DNA of 64,000 nucleotides from RBG-13-51-36 sp046497565 (GTDB lineage Bacteria; Chloroflexota; Dehalococcoidia; GIF9; AB-539-J10), in assembly GCA_046497565.1 (NCBI GenBank), contig JAWOFK010000073.1:43580-107579 (forward strand), given 5' to 3'. Shown piece after piece: positions 17,004 to 26,049 of this stretch (position 1 is its first letter; every line of letters starts with the position of its first letter). The notes under the pieces are model-generated. The model saw only the letters and a list, made by a program, of their open reading frames with translations. It was not told the DNA's origin and did not search any database. Both the position numbers and the translations under genes were made by a program.

Positions 17004-18767
17004 TTAGAAAAGCCCCTCTACCTTGCCGGTCTTCGTATCAACATCTACCCGCCTGAAGGCCGGGTCGGAGCTGGTGCCTGGCATCAGGCTGATCGTCCCG
17101 GCGCAGGGACAGAGGAATTTCGCCCCGGAATAAATCAACACGTCGCGGATGGGCAGGGTCCAGCCTTTGGGCACACCCTTAAGGGTCGGATCGTGCGATA
17201 GACTCAGATGGGTCTTCACCATCATGGTAGCGTAATCATCATACTTGGAATCGGCCTCCAGCATCTTGGCCTTAGCCTCAGCATCAGGAGTCCATGACAC
17301 ACTATCCGCTCCATAGACCACTTTGGCAATCTTGTCCACCCGCTCTCGCAGCTTCATTTCGGTGGGGTAAAGGAATTTGAAGTCGTTCTTCTCTTCACAG
17401 GCTTCCTTAACTGTATCGGCAAGCTCCAGAGCACCATCACCACCCTTGAGCCAGTGCTCACTGAGCGCACACCGTGCCCCGGCTGCCTCGGCTGCCTTGC
17501 GCACCATGGCAATCTCGTCCTTGGTATCGGTGTGGAAGGCGTTGATACAGACCACCGGGTTGATGCCTGCGGCCCTGATGGTGTTGATGTGGTGCAGCAT
17601 GTTAGGAAGACCTTTCTCCAACAGCCCCAGGTCTTCCTTGGTATAGGAATCAGGCAGGGGTAGACCAGCCACTACCTTGGGGCCACCCCCATGCATCTTC
17701 AGTGCCCTGATGGTGGTGGTAAGTACCGATACATGCGGCTTGAGACCGCTGAGCCGGCATTTCACGTTCCAGAACTTCTCGAACCCTATGTCGGCAGCAA
17801 ACCCGCTCTCGGTGACATTATAGTCAAACATCTTGAGCGCAATGCGGTCACCTATGATGGAAGACTGTCCTACGGCGATGTTGGCAAAGGGACCGGCGTG
17901 CACCAGGCAAGGCTGATACTCCGCGGTGCACATCAGGGTGGGGTTGATTGTGTTACGCATCCAGGCAGTCATTGCCCCACCCACTTCCAGATCGCCGGTG
18001 GTAACGGGATTACCATCCCTATCAAAGGCAATGGTAATTTCATCCATCCTCTTGCGCAGGTCTGCCAGGTCCGTGACAATAGATAGCATAGCCATGAGCT
18101 CGGAACTGACAGCGATGCCGAACCTGGACTGCATGGTATAGCCATCCATGCGGCCACCCAGGCCTATCACGATATTCCTCAGACTCTGGGCACAGAAATC
18201 TATTATCCAGCCCATCTCTACCCTGGTCGGGTCAACGTTCAATCGGCGCATCCTTGTGCGCTTGGCCAGCTCCTCATCATTGTAGTTGCGCTCGTGCTGC
18301 ATCCTGGAAGTAAGCGCCACCAGGGCCAGATTGTGGGCATTCATGATGTCATTAATGTCACCCGTAAGCCCCAGGGAGAATTCGGTCATGGGAATCAATA
18401 GCGCATTGCCACCGCCGGCAGCGGTACCCTTGATATTCATACTCGGACCACCCGAGGGCTGACGTATTACACCGCCCACATTCCAACCTCGCTTGCCCAT
18501 GCCTTCCAGGAGTCCCATGCTGGTCGTGGTTTTCCCTTCACCCAGTGGCGTGGGAGTTATGGCAGTTACCTCGATGTACTTGCCATCCGGCCTGTCCTTG
18601 AGGCGCTCGATAATCTTCAGGAAGTCGAGCCTGGATAGCCTCCCGTAAGGAATAACCTCATCCTTCTGTAAGTTCAGTTTTTCCCGCCACTCATCGGGGG
18701 TTGGCATGTTTTCCTCGGCAGCTTCCGAAATCTGCCAGTCTTTCAGTTTTGTCGCATCATAAGCCAT
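17004..18767 (-). CDS. fhs: Formate--tetrahydrofolate ligase
   Basis: A 587-residue enzyme making 10-formyl-THF from formate, THF and ATP, the entry of the methyl branch of the reductive acetyl-CoA pathway; run backwards it yields ATP from C1 oxidation. The P-loop is TPLGEGKTT at 73-81, followed by GGVIRQPSGGPSMNIKG and FSLGLTGDINDI. The length is slightly above the usual 555-560. An AGGAGG ribosome site precedes the ATG. It sits between folD and the NuoG-like gene. Confidence 0.97.
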   Translation of the reverse strand: MAYDATKLKDWQISEAAEENMPTPDEWREKLNLQKDEVIPYGRLSRLDFLKIIERLKDRPDGKYIEVTAITPTPLGEGKTTTSMGLLEGMGKRGWNVGGVIRQPSGGPSMNIKGTAAGGGNALLIPMTEFSLGLTGDINDIMNAHNLALVALTSRMQHERNYNDEELAKRTRMRRLNVDPTRVEMGWIIDFCAQSLRNIVIGLGGRMDGYTMQSRFGIAVSSELMAMLSIVTDLADLRKRMDEITIAFDRDGNPVTTGDLEVGGAMTAWMRNTINPTLMCTAEYQPCLVHAGPFANIAVGQSSIIGDRIALKMFDYNVTESGFAADIGFEKFWNVKCRLSGLKPHVSVLTTTIRALKMHGGGPKVVAGLPLPDSYTKEDLGLLEKGLPNMLHHINTIRAAGINPVVCINAFHTDTKDEIAMVRKAAEAAGARCALSEHWLKGGDGALELADTVKEACEEKNDFKFLYPTEMKLRERVDKIAKVVYGADSVSWTPDAEAKAKMLEADSKYDDYATMMVKTHLSLSHDPTLKGVPKGWTLPIRDVLIYSGAKFLCPCAGTISLMPGTSSDPAFRRVDVDTKTGKVEGLF

Positions 18768-18799
18768 GATAACCTCCTCTGTAATTTACCATTTTTCTA

Positions 18800-19708
18800 T
18801 TATTTTCCCATACGCTCAGCCCTGCGTTCGGCCGCTACTACCGTGTTAACCATGAGCATGGTGATAGTCATTGGCCCTACCCCCCCGGGCACCGGAGTAA
18901 TAGCGCTGGCTTTCTCTTTGACCGTCTCGAATTCTACATCCCCCCTGAGGTCGGCGACCTGCTTGTTGGGGTCCGCCTTGCTGGGTTTCCATCCCACACG
19001 GTTTACCCCGACATCAATAACGACTGCCCCTTCCTTCACCATGTCCGCTTTGATAACTTCCGCAGAGCCCATTGCGGCAACCAGTATATCCGCCTGTCTT
19101 GTGATTTCGGCCATGTTCTTAGTCCCCGTGTGGACGACGGTCACAGTGGCATTGGCGCGCTTGTTTTTCTGTACCAGCATGGCCATGAGAGGCTTGCCTA
19201 CTATGTTGCTTCGGCCGCAAATGACCACATGCTTGCCTTCAGGCGAGTTGCCGCTGCGGACCATCAACTCCACTGCGCCATGCGGGGTACAGGGCATGAA
19301 ATACGGGTCTCCGATGAGCATCTTGCCTACATTGATGGGGTGGAAGCCATCCACATCTTTAGCCGGGTCGATGAGATTCAACACTTTGTCCGCGTTGATG
19401 TGTTTTGGCAATGGCAGCTGAACCAGTATGCCGTCGACATGCTCTGCTTTATTCATCTCCCCCACTTTGGAGAGCAGTTCCTCTTCGGAAGCGCTCTCCG
19501 GCAGCACAATGGTTTCTGACCACACGCCTATCTCCTGTGCCGCCTTTTCCTTGCCCGAGACGTAGGAAACGGATGCGGGGTCCTCTCCCACGCGGATCAT
19601 GACCAGGCCCGGCGTTACGCCCCGGCTCTTGAGCTTGGATACCCGCTCTGTCAACTCGGCCCGGATCTCCTTCGCTACCTCGGTTCCTGAGATTATCTTT
19701 GCCGTCAT
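18800..19708 (-). CDS. folD: Methylene-THF dehydrogenase/methenyl-THF cyclohydrolase
   Basis: A 302-residue bifunctional enzyme converting 5,10-methylene-THF to methenyl-THF with NAD(P)+, then hydrolysing it to 10-formyl-THF. The YVSGKEKAA stretch holds the catalytic Tyr and Lys, VQLPLPKH and DVDGFHPINVGK mark the folate site, and GRSNIVGKP the nucleotide-binding loop. C-terminal TPVPGGVGPMT is intact. AGGAGGTGT precedes the ATG. It sits immediately upstream of fhs, so the two supply consecutive C1 steps. Confidence 0.97.
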   Translation of the reverse strand: MTAKIISGTEVAKEIRAELTERVSKLKSRGVTPGLVMIRVGEDPASVSYVSGKEKAAQEIGVWSETIVLPESASEEELLSKVGEMNKAEHVDGILVQLPLPKHINADKVLNLIDPAKDVDGFHPINVGKMLIGDPYFMPCTPHGAVELMVRSGNSPEGKHVVICGRSNIVGKPLMAMLVQKNKRANATVTVVHTGTKNMAEITRQADILVAAMGSAEVIKADMVKEGAVVIDVGVNRVGWKPSKADPNKQVADLRGDVEFETVKEKASAITPVPGGVGPMTITMLMVNTVVAAERRAERMGK

Positions 19709-19732
19709 CTAAACACCTCCTTTCTTAAGTTT

Positions 19733-20527
19733 CTATGTTATCGGCTCACCAGCAATTCCCGATTTACCATCGCTAAGGCGCGCCGCAATATCCTTCATCT
19801 GGCTGATGACCACGGAACTTAATTTGCTGAGGGAAAGATTGCCCAGACCTGCTTCTATTATGCTCTGGTCATAGGGAATGAAGCCCAGAAATTCAAAGTC
19901 CGGCATCGCCGCCAGCAGAAACTCCCTGTCCTTTTCACTGCGAACCTTGTTGGCTACCACCTTAATGCTTTCTAAACCGATGTCTTTGGCCAGTTCTCTT
20001 ATCCTGTAGGCTGTTTCCACACTACCCCTGCCCGGCTCTACCACCACTATCAGCTCATCTACCGCCTTTGCTGTGGCCCGCCCAAAATGCTCTACCCCGG
20101 CCTCCATGTCCATTATGACTACTTCATCCCTCTGCAGCAGCAAGTGAGAAACCAGCGCTTCCAGTAAGGCATTTTCCGGACAATAGCAGCCACTGCCACC
20201 CTTCTTCAACCTCCCCATCACCATCAACTTGATCCCGTTATGCTCCACCCAATAATTCTCCGGTATATCATCAACCTTGGGATTCAACTTGAAGTAAGGC
20301 GCGGCCTGACCGGGGCGTGCCCCCGTCCTTTCTTCAATCAGGTCTGCCATCTCAGATATCGGGGTTATCTTCTCCGGATTTGGAAAGCCCAGAGCAGTTG
20401 CCAGGGTGGCATTGGGGTCGGCATCTATGGCCAGGACGGTATAGCCGGACTCGCTAAATATAGTAGAAAGGAGGGAGACAAACATTGTCTTGCCCACGCC
20501 TCCTTTACCACTAACAGCGACTTTCAT
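19733..20527 (-). CDS. cooC: CooC-type nickel-insertion/ParA-like ATPase
   Basis: A 264-residue P-loop ATPase of the MinD/ParA group with the deviant Walker A loop GKGGVGKT at the N-terminus, IDADPNATLATALG, an extended YCPENALLEALV segment, DMEAGVEHFGR and VVEPGRGSVETAYRI. These match CooC, which loads nickel into CO dehydrogenase/acetyl-CoA synthase. The ATG at 20527 is preferred because MKVAVSGKGG is the usual family opening; an upstream ATG adds ten residues that overlap the -10 region. It heads the folD-fhs operon, which supports a link to the acetyl-CoA pathway. No CO dehydrogenase gene is in the window. Confidence 0.85.
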   Translation of the reverse strand: MKVAVSGKGGVGKTMFVSLLSTIFSESGYTVLAIDADPNATLATALGFPNPEKITPISEMADLIEERTGARPGQAAPYFKLNPKVDDIPENYWVEHNGIKLMVMGRLKKGGSGCYCPENALLEALVSHLLLQRDEVVIMDMEAGVEHFGRATAKAVDELIVVVEPGRGSVETAYRIRELAKDIGLESIKVVANKVRSEKDREFLLAAMPDFEFLGFIPYDQSIIEAGLGNLSLSKLSSVVISQMKDIAARLSDGKSGIAGEPIT

Positions 20528-20540
20528 TCCCCAACCGCAA

Positions 20541-20570
20541 ATTGTACCCTGTGTCAAAAACAGAAGTCAA
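20541..20570 (-). promoter_or_regulatory. Likely promoter of the cooC-folD-fhs operon
   Basis: On the minus strand, TTGACT (20570-20565) and TACAAT (20546-20541) are 18 bases apart, with the ATG 14 bases beyond the -10 box. A second TTGACA lies inside the spacer at 20557-20552. Predicted from box matches only. Confidence 0.45.
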
Positions 20571-20664
20571 CCTGTACTCGGTGGATGTGTCAATAATAGA
20601 TGTGTTGAATGAGTGAGATGTTATACAATAAAGGGAAAACGGAGCGGGGGTATCAACAGTTTGA

Positions 20665-22602
20665 ATGAAGAGCAGAACTGTGCAGGGTAACCTTTTTCAG
20701 GGCATAGGTCACGTTGAGACACGGGTAATTTCCCGCCGGGGCGATTTCGAGTCCCTTTTTGACGGTTTCACCAAGATGCGTGCCATTGCCTATGTAGTCT
20801 CTTCTGATCTGCTACGCGAATTCTTCCAGAAGCGCGGCTACACGAAAATCGAGGTAGTTGTAGGTGAAGACCTGACAGAGCCAGCCCTACGACAAGAGCT
20901 ACAGGACAAGCCGATGGATATCCTGGAGACATTGGCAGCGCAGGTAGAAAATGGCTCGTTGCGCATACTTGTTCCACGGCGCAGCATCCATACCAAGTTG
21001 TACATACTGGAAAGGCCTGGATCGGTGCGCATAATCCAGACCAGTGCCAATTTGACAGAGACGGCCCGTAAGGCCAGTCAGGTAAATTACGCCTGGTATG
21101 CCGACGTCCCTGCTGAGGATGGTTTTGTCGAGAGAGTGCTGCGGGACTATCGGTCTCACGCAAAAGGCTGCACGCTTTTCATGGGCGAGCTGGTGAACCT
21201 CTTTAAAGAGCGCGATAGCACGCCTAGACGCGAGCTAATTGAGGTGTGGGTGAAGGGAGAGACTATGCCTGCGCCCGAATCTGAGGCGGCAAAAGTGTTC
21301 CAGGAAATCTCCACCCAATCTCTCCTTGTTCCCGGCGAAAAAGAGGCAGACATTGTAACTGTGAAGCTGCCCGAAGCACCAGCTGCCAGAAAGGAAATCG
21401 AGCGCCTATTAAGGCCGCTAAAGCCAGCAATAACCACCAGTGCGGTCACCCTTAGCTTATCGGCATTCGTCAACCATGTGCATACGACGTATGGAATCCC
21501 CTTGATGAGGGTCGATATGGAGAGACAGGAAATCCGTCTGGGACTGAAGGGGACGGTACTCCGCCTGTCAGAGGCGTTGCCCGACGCTCCAACTGTCAAC
21601 CAGGGTTTGGAACACCTGGAAGATTATGTGCGTACCATAGACCTGGGGAAAAGCCCGGACCCGACATTTGCCAAGGCCAGCATGTTCGAAGCACTACTGT
21701 ATATGTTCTTCTCGCCATTCGCCAATGAGTATATGCGCAGAAAACGCCTGGCCTATGCTCAGGTGGACCCAAAGGGCCCCCGGTTCCTTTATATCTACGG
21801 CCCTACGCAGAACGGTAAAACAACTTTTCTCCGATTTTCCCTCAAGCTGATCACCGGACAGGACATGGAGGCTCTACCCAGGGGCGAATTCTCCAGCCGA
21901 AAGATACGAGGATCGGCCACTGTCGGCACCGTGTTCCCGCTGGCGTTCGACGACGTCGAGTTTTCTGGCAAACGCTGGGTTCAGGATGTTTTCAGGTCTT
22001 ATTGGGAAACTTGGTGGAGAGGCACGCTGGACATCCCACAGCTTGTGTTGACTTCAAATGAGCCCAGACTGCAAGATTGGGCGAGGTCCCGTGTCAAGAG
22101 AATCGATTTTGATGTCCATTTTGCCTCGACCGAAAAGGGGAAGAGAAAGCTCAAGGAGTTGTTTGAGCGCGATAATCGCCTTTTCCGCTGGTTCTCCTAC
22201 CTGTATCTCAAGCGACTGGCAGTGGCGGACGACGAGTTCAGCGACGACGAACTCTACACTGCCCGGGCAGTCATGCGAGACCTCTATGCACACGCCACCA
22301 GGAAACAGCCGGAATTCTTCCTTGACCAGCCTGTTGAAACAAAGTATGACTTGGGGAGAAAACGGTGGGCTGATGTTCTCTACGCCAGGCGGGATGCAAG
22401 AGTGGCGCGAGAGAAGGATAGATTGCTGGTGCGTTTTCCTGACCAGATGCAGTTCTGGGAGATTCGCCGCTACGAGGGATATCTTCCGCCCGAGATAAAG
22501 GCCCGCCAGGAGGGCCACACGATAATAGTTGAAACACCGGGGGAATTCGATGCCTGGTGTCCAGCGCCGCGCCGGCGACTATGGCCGTTCAGCCGCAAAT
22601 AG
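20665..22602 (+). CDS. Phospholipase-D-like nuclease fused to SF3-helicase-like ATPase
   Basis: A 645-residue protein of a kind I do not know as a named family. Residues about 1-165 form one PLD-like domain: His109-x-Lys111 (SIHTKLYILE, with Glu where HKD enzymes have Asp) followed by SANLT at 127-131. From about 335 there is an ATPase with Walker A GPTQNGKTT at 379-387, Walker B PLAFDDVEF at 425-433, a motif C-like VLTSNEP at 461-467, and ARSRVKRIDF with likely Arg fingers at 474-479. This motif order is that of superfamily 3 (viral/plasmid replicative) helicases. Residues 165-330 are a linker of unknown fold. It could be a defence nuclease or a remnant of a mobile element. It is divergent from cooC and followed by a small acidic protein. 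Ribosome site is weak. Confidence 0.75.
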   Translation: MKSRTVQGNLFQGIGHVETRVISRRGDFESLFDGFTKMRAIAYVVSSDLLREFFQKRGYTKIEVVVGEDLTEPALRQELQDKPMDILETLAAQVENGSLRILVPRRSIHTKLYILERPGSVRIIQTSANLTETARKASQVNYAWYADVPAEDGFVERVLRDYRSHAKGCTLFMGELVNLFKERDSTPRRELIEVWVKGETMPAPESEAAKVFQEISTQSLLVPGEKEADIVTVKLPEAPAARKEIERLLRPLKPAITTSAVTLSLSAFVNHVHTTYGIPLMRVDMERQEIRLGLKGTVLRLSEALPDAPTVNQGLEHLEDYVRTIDLGKSPDPTFAKASMFEALLYMFFSPFANEYMRRKRLAYAQVDPKGPRFLYIYGPTQNGKTTFLRFSLKLITGQDMEALPRGEFSSRKIRGSATVGTVFPLAFDDVEFSGKRWVQDVFRSYWETWWRGTLDIPQLVLTSNEPRLQDWARSRVKRIDFDVHFASTEKGKRKLKELFERDNRLFRWFSYLYLKRLAVADDEFSDDELYTARAVMRDLYAHATRKQPEFFLDQPVETKYDLGRKRWADVLYARRDARVAREKDRLLVRFPDQMQFWEIRRYEGYLPPEIKARQEGHTIIVETPGEFDAWCPAPRRRLWPFSRK

Positions 22603-22725
22603 AGACACTCATGATGAATCGGTCCCACAATAGCGTAAGACTGGCAGCCTGGCTTGCGCCTGTGTTATAGTCAAAACCGAATTTCCCAGCTGCAAAGGCT
22701 ATGAGAGTCAAAGAAAGGAGACAAC

Positions 22726-23061
22726 ATGGGTAGAGAAGAGAGAAGAGCAGAACAAAAACCGAGGAAGAGAAGGCTCCACTGGCTGGAAAAGAGACGCAAG
22801 AAAAGCCAGCGACTCAACGAGGTCGTTAGCCAGCTGGAGGAGTACTTTGACGAAGAGGAGCTTGAGAATGCAAAAACCTTCTTTGTCGACTATTTCACAT
22901 GGAGCGGGCCATTTTCTGAATTCGATGACACGATCGACTTTGAAAGTCTGGACCGCATCTGCAAAGACTATGGGATTGAGTTTTTCGATGCAAACTTCAT
23001 CATGGACCTCGTAGACGAAGTATTCTCAGAAGAGCTCGATGAACTCGCCAACGGGCTCTGA
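22726..23061 (+). CDS. Small charged hypothetical protein, 111 residues
   Basis: The ATG follows AAAGGAG with good spacing, so this is a real gene. The first 30 residues are very basic (EERRAEQKPRKRRLHWLEKRRKK), and the rest is acidic and aromatic (LEEYFDEEEL, FFVDYFTWSGPFSEFDD, MDLVDEVFSEELDEL). No family is recognised. It lies 123 bases after the PLD-SF3 gene on the same strand and could be its partner, for instance a DNA-end or protein-binding accessory, but this is only positional. Confidence 0.65.
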   Translation: MGREERRAEQKPRKRRLHWLEKRRKKSQRLNEVVSQLEEYFDEEELENAKTFFVDYFTWSGPFSEFDDTIDFESLDRICKDYGIEFFDANFIMDLVDEVFSEELDELANGL

Positions 23062-23290
23062 CCAGCCTTCTGTCCTGCGATGTGCCTCTTCCGTACGGAT
23101 TGCACGATTGTCAGGAACGTGCAGTGATGATTCAGCACATCCAAGTCATTTTGGCGGCACGTATTCGAGCGGTACCACAATATATACCCTTCTCAACTCA
23201 AGACTTCACGACTGGTTTTCAATGGAGTGCGTACATCGCCACCGATTTGAGTGGGTATTCCGGAGACACAATACCTCATTTGTAACACGG

Positions 23291-24463
23291 CTAAATTGGT
23301 ATGGTCTCCCTGGAACTGTCTTTTACAACTTCTGAAATATCTTTAACAATCAGTCTCTCTTCTATGCCCTCGTCCTTTATCGCTTCGCCAAGCATTACAG
23401 CACAAGTTGGGCAGGCCACCGCTAAGATGTCGGCCCCACTTTCATCGGCTTCTCTGACCCTGATTCTGGAGGGGCTATTTTCCCTGCCGCCAAAAAAATC
23501 GGTGTAGAAATTGCCGCTGCCCCCGCCGCAGCAGAAGGAATTCTGGCGATTCCTTTCCATCTCTACCATCTCGACGCCCGGGATTGCCCTCAGTATCTCA
23601 CGGGGCGCTTCATACTCTCCGGCGTGTCTTCCCAGAAAACACGGGTCGTGGTAGGTCACTTTCACGTTCAGCTTTAAGGCTGGCTTCAGTCTTCCCCGTT
23701 TAATGAGGTCACGAAGTATCTGAGTATAGTGAAATACTTCAAATCCATCCCCGTATTCATTTCGGAAAACATTGAGGGAATGAGGGGACAGCGTTATAAC
23801 CTTCTTGACGCCGGCCTGCTGGAAAATGGCGGTGTTCCTGTCTCTTAACGTCTCAAAAATACGGCTCTCGCCCAGCATGCGGATTTCATTGCCATCGCAC
23901 TCTTCGGCCGGACCTAGTATGCCAAACGAAACACCCGCCTTGAGAAGCAATCCGCCCACTGCTTGAGCAGCCCTCTGCGCCTTCTCATCAAAAGAGCCAA
24001 CACAGCCAACGTAGAAGAGAAACTCCTGGCCCTTATAAGGCTCTATCCCCATACCTTCAGCCCACAGGCCTCGCTTCTCTCTCAGTTCCCGGTAGGGATT
24101 GCCGTAGGCTTCAATATTGCGGAAAAAGCGCGCCACTTTGGGAGTAACCAGTCCGTTATTCACCATCTCTTCTCTGGCCGCTATTACCATATCGACAATA
24201 TCTTCGTTAAAGGAGAACTTGCAGCTCTGGACGCAGTTATTGCAGGTGGTGCAGGAGCAGAGTATTTTGCCCAGCGACTCGGACCATTCTATTTCTTTTT
24301 CCTCCCAGGCCCGAATGAGCCAGAGCAGGCCACCCGGCGAGTAGCTCTTCAGGCGGAACCTGTTGTAGATGGGGCAGTTAAATGCCGAATAGTCTACGGT
24401 CAGCTGGCAATACCCGCAGCCAAAGCATCTATGGATTAGGTCTCTGTAATCTTCCAGGGAAAT
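23291..24463 (-). CDS. (Fe-S)-binding oxidoreductase subunit, GlcF/GlpC/HdrD-like, probable ATT start
   Basis: About 390 residues. The N-terminal ferredoxin domain has CFGCGYC and CSCTTCNNCVQSC (two [4Fe-4S] clusters). It is followed by two CCG domains: YVGCVGSF first, and the cysteine-rich SFCCGGGSGNF later, as in heterodisulfide reductase HdrD and glycolate oxidase GlcF. No ATG, GTG or TTG exists between the preceding stop and the first cluster; reading from the internal ATG at 24190 would delete the ferredoxin domain. The TGGGAGGTGAG ribosome site is placed for an ATT at 24463-24461 directly after the upstream TAG; CTG at 24457 is the alternative. It pairs with the FAD oxidase gene, taking its electrons. 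Confidence 0.82.
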   Translation of the reverse strand: MSLEDYRDLIHRCFGCGYCQLTVDYSAFNCPIYNRFRLKSYSPGGLLWLIRAWEEKEIEWSESLGKILCSCTTCNNCVQSCKFSFNEDIVDMVIAAREEMVNNGLVTPKVARFFRNIEAYGNPYRELREKRGLWAEGMGIEPYKGQEFLFYVGCVGSFDEKAQRAAQAVGGLLLKAGVSFGILGPAEECDGNEIRMLGESRIFETLRDRNTAIFQQAGVKKVITLSPHSLNVFRNEYGDGFEVFHYTQILRDLIKRGRLKPALKLNVKVTYHDPCFLGRHAGEYEAPREILRAIPGVEMVEMERNRQNSFCCGGGSGNFYTDFFGGRENSPSRIRVREADESGADILAVACPTCAVMLGEAIKDEGIEERLIVKDISEVVKDSSRETIPI

Positions 24464-25843
24464 CTAGCTCACCTCCCAGTTTCCCGGATTCATGATGCCG
24501 TTCGGGTCCAGCACCTTCTTCATTCTGCCTATCAAGTGACGCGTGCCGGCGTCCATTCTCTCCAGGATGAGCTTCTGCGCCGGCAGTTCCGGTTTCCAGA
24601 CCACCCCACCCAACTCCAGCGTCAGGCGGTTGGACTCATCAAGGGCGCCTCTGGCCCTCTCCGCCTCGTCCGCAACGGCCCGGTTGAAAGGGTAAGAGTA
24701 GGCGAGCATAACGCTGTGGCCGTTGGGCAACAGCTGTATTCCCAACTGGTAAAACAGGTCATACTTGTGGGCAATCTCAATCCCGCTCTGCCAGGCCCGG
24801 GGTATCGCCTCTACGGGCAGTATGGCTCCTGTGTATTCAAAGCCGCCGCCTTTCCTGAAATCGGCCGCGGTGGCGGCAAATGGAGGCACGCCCAGAAACC
24901 TCTCCCGCAGCGGCGTCAGCGCCGGCTCCTCGTCTACCGGCCACACCCTGTCCTGGTACCTCTGGAAAATCTCGTTATGCACTCCCTTCTTGACCTCAAA
25001 CTCCGCCTGCGACTGCCCGGAGATGTCAATAATATAGTATATGCGCTGCGCCCACCTCGGCTTCTCCTGGGTGATAATGAAGCAGTTCTCCAGCAGGTTA
25101 ACCTGGCTCAGCTCGGTGATAATCTCCGGAATCAGCTCAGTGCTATCGGAAACGAACAGCAAAAGGTCCCGGTAATCAGGTTTGGGGAAGAGCTGCATTG
25201 ACAGCTTGGTGACGATACCGGTCGTCCCCAGCCAGCCCAGGAACAGACCCATAAGGTCGGGGAGGGGGTCCCGGCTAAACCATTTGGGACTTATTGAGCT
25301 TGAGCCCAGCTTGCATACCTCACCGGTGGGCAAAACCACCTCCATGCCGTTGACCATCTGTGAGTTAACACCGTACCTTGGCGTCAGGTGTCCGTGCCCC
25401 TGAATCAATATGTTGCCGACTATGGTAGCAGTGGGGGGTGCCTCCGGGGTTGAGTGCTGGAGGTGGGGATGATGCTTCTCAAGGTAGGCCCTGAGGGCCG
25501 CCTGGGTGACGCCGGCCTCGATTACGGCGTAACGGCTGGCTTCATTCACCTCTAATATGGTATCCATTCTCTTCATGTCCAGTACAATGCCACCTCTCAG
25601 AGGAACGGTCAGGGCCGACAGGGTCAGCCCCGCCCCCATCGGAGTGAGGGGGACCTTCTCCTGGTTTGCCAGCCTGACTATCTGCTGGACCTCGTCCACC
25701 GTTCGGGGCACCACCACATAGTCGGCCCGGCGCGGCTTCTGTGCTCCCGGGTCACGGGAATAGAGATACAGGTCTTCAGGACGGTTTGACACATAATCCT
25801 GGCCAACAATATCAATCAGCTGGCTCAGGAAGCCTTCTTGCAT
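24464..25843 (-). CDS. FAD-binding oxidoreductase, GlcD/D-lactate dehydrogenase type
   Basis: A 459-residue flavoprotein of the vanillyl-alcohol-oxidase/GlcD family. The PCMH FAD-binding domain covers residues about 30-215 (PRTVDEVQQIVRLANQEKVP, TPMGAGLTLSAL, TIVGNILIQGHGHL) and the C-terminal cap ends with ILDPNGIMNPG-type residues (KKVLDPNGIMNPGNW), the family signature. The likely reaction is oxidation of a 2-hydroxy acid such as glycolate or lactate; the histidine-containing substrate loop cannot be assigned confidently. It is directly followed by the Fe-S subunit gene and should form a membrane-peripheral two-subunit dehydrogenase. Confidence 0.88.
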   Translation of the reverse strand: MQEGFLSQLIDIVGQDYVSNRPEDLYLYSRDPGAQKPRRADYVVVPRTVDEVQQIVRLANQEKVPLTPMGAGLTLSALTVPLRGGIVLDMKRMDTILEVNEASRYAVIEAGVTQAALRAYLEKHHPHLQHSTPEAPPTATIVGNILIQGHGHLTPRYGVNSQMVNGMEVVLPTGEVCKLGSSSISPKWFSRDPLPDLMGLFLGWLGTTGIVTKLSMQLFPKPDYRDLLLFVSDSTELIPEIITELSQVNLLENCFIITQEKPRWAQRIYYIIDISGQSQAEFEVKKGVHNEIFQRYQDRVWPVDEEPALTPLRERFLGVPPFAATAADFRKGGGFEYTGAILPVEAIPRAWQSGIEIAHKYDLFYQLGIQLLPNGHSVMLAYSYPFNRAVADEAERARGALDESNRLTLELGGVVWKPELPAQKLILERMDAGTRHLIGRMKKVLDPNGIMNPGNWEVS

Positions 25844-26049
25844 ATCTGCCTACATCCTAGCATACCACGGACTATTATCGAAATTCATGGCAAGAGCAAA
25901 ACGCCATATGTGACATCTGTAGCAGGCCTAACTGGCACGGTATTCCTGGAACTCCCACAAACGGCTTGCTGACGCTACTATAAGACTATCGGCGTAGCGT
26001 GTCTGATAAATCCATGATTTGACAATGCAATCCGGCCATGACTATCAGC

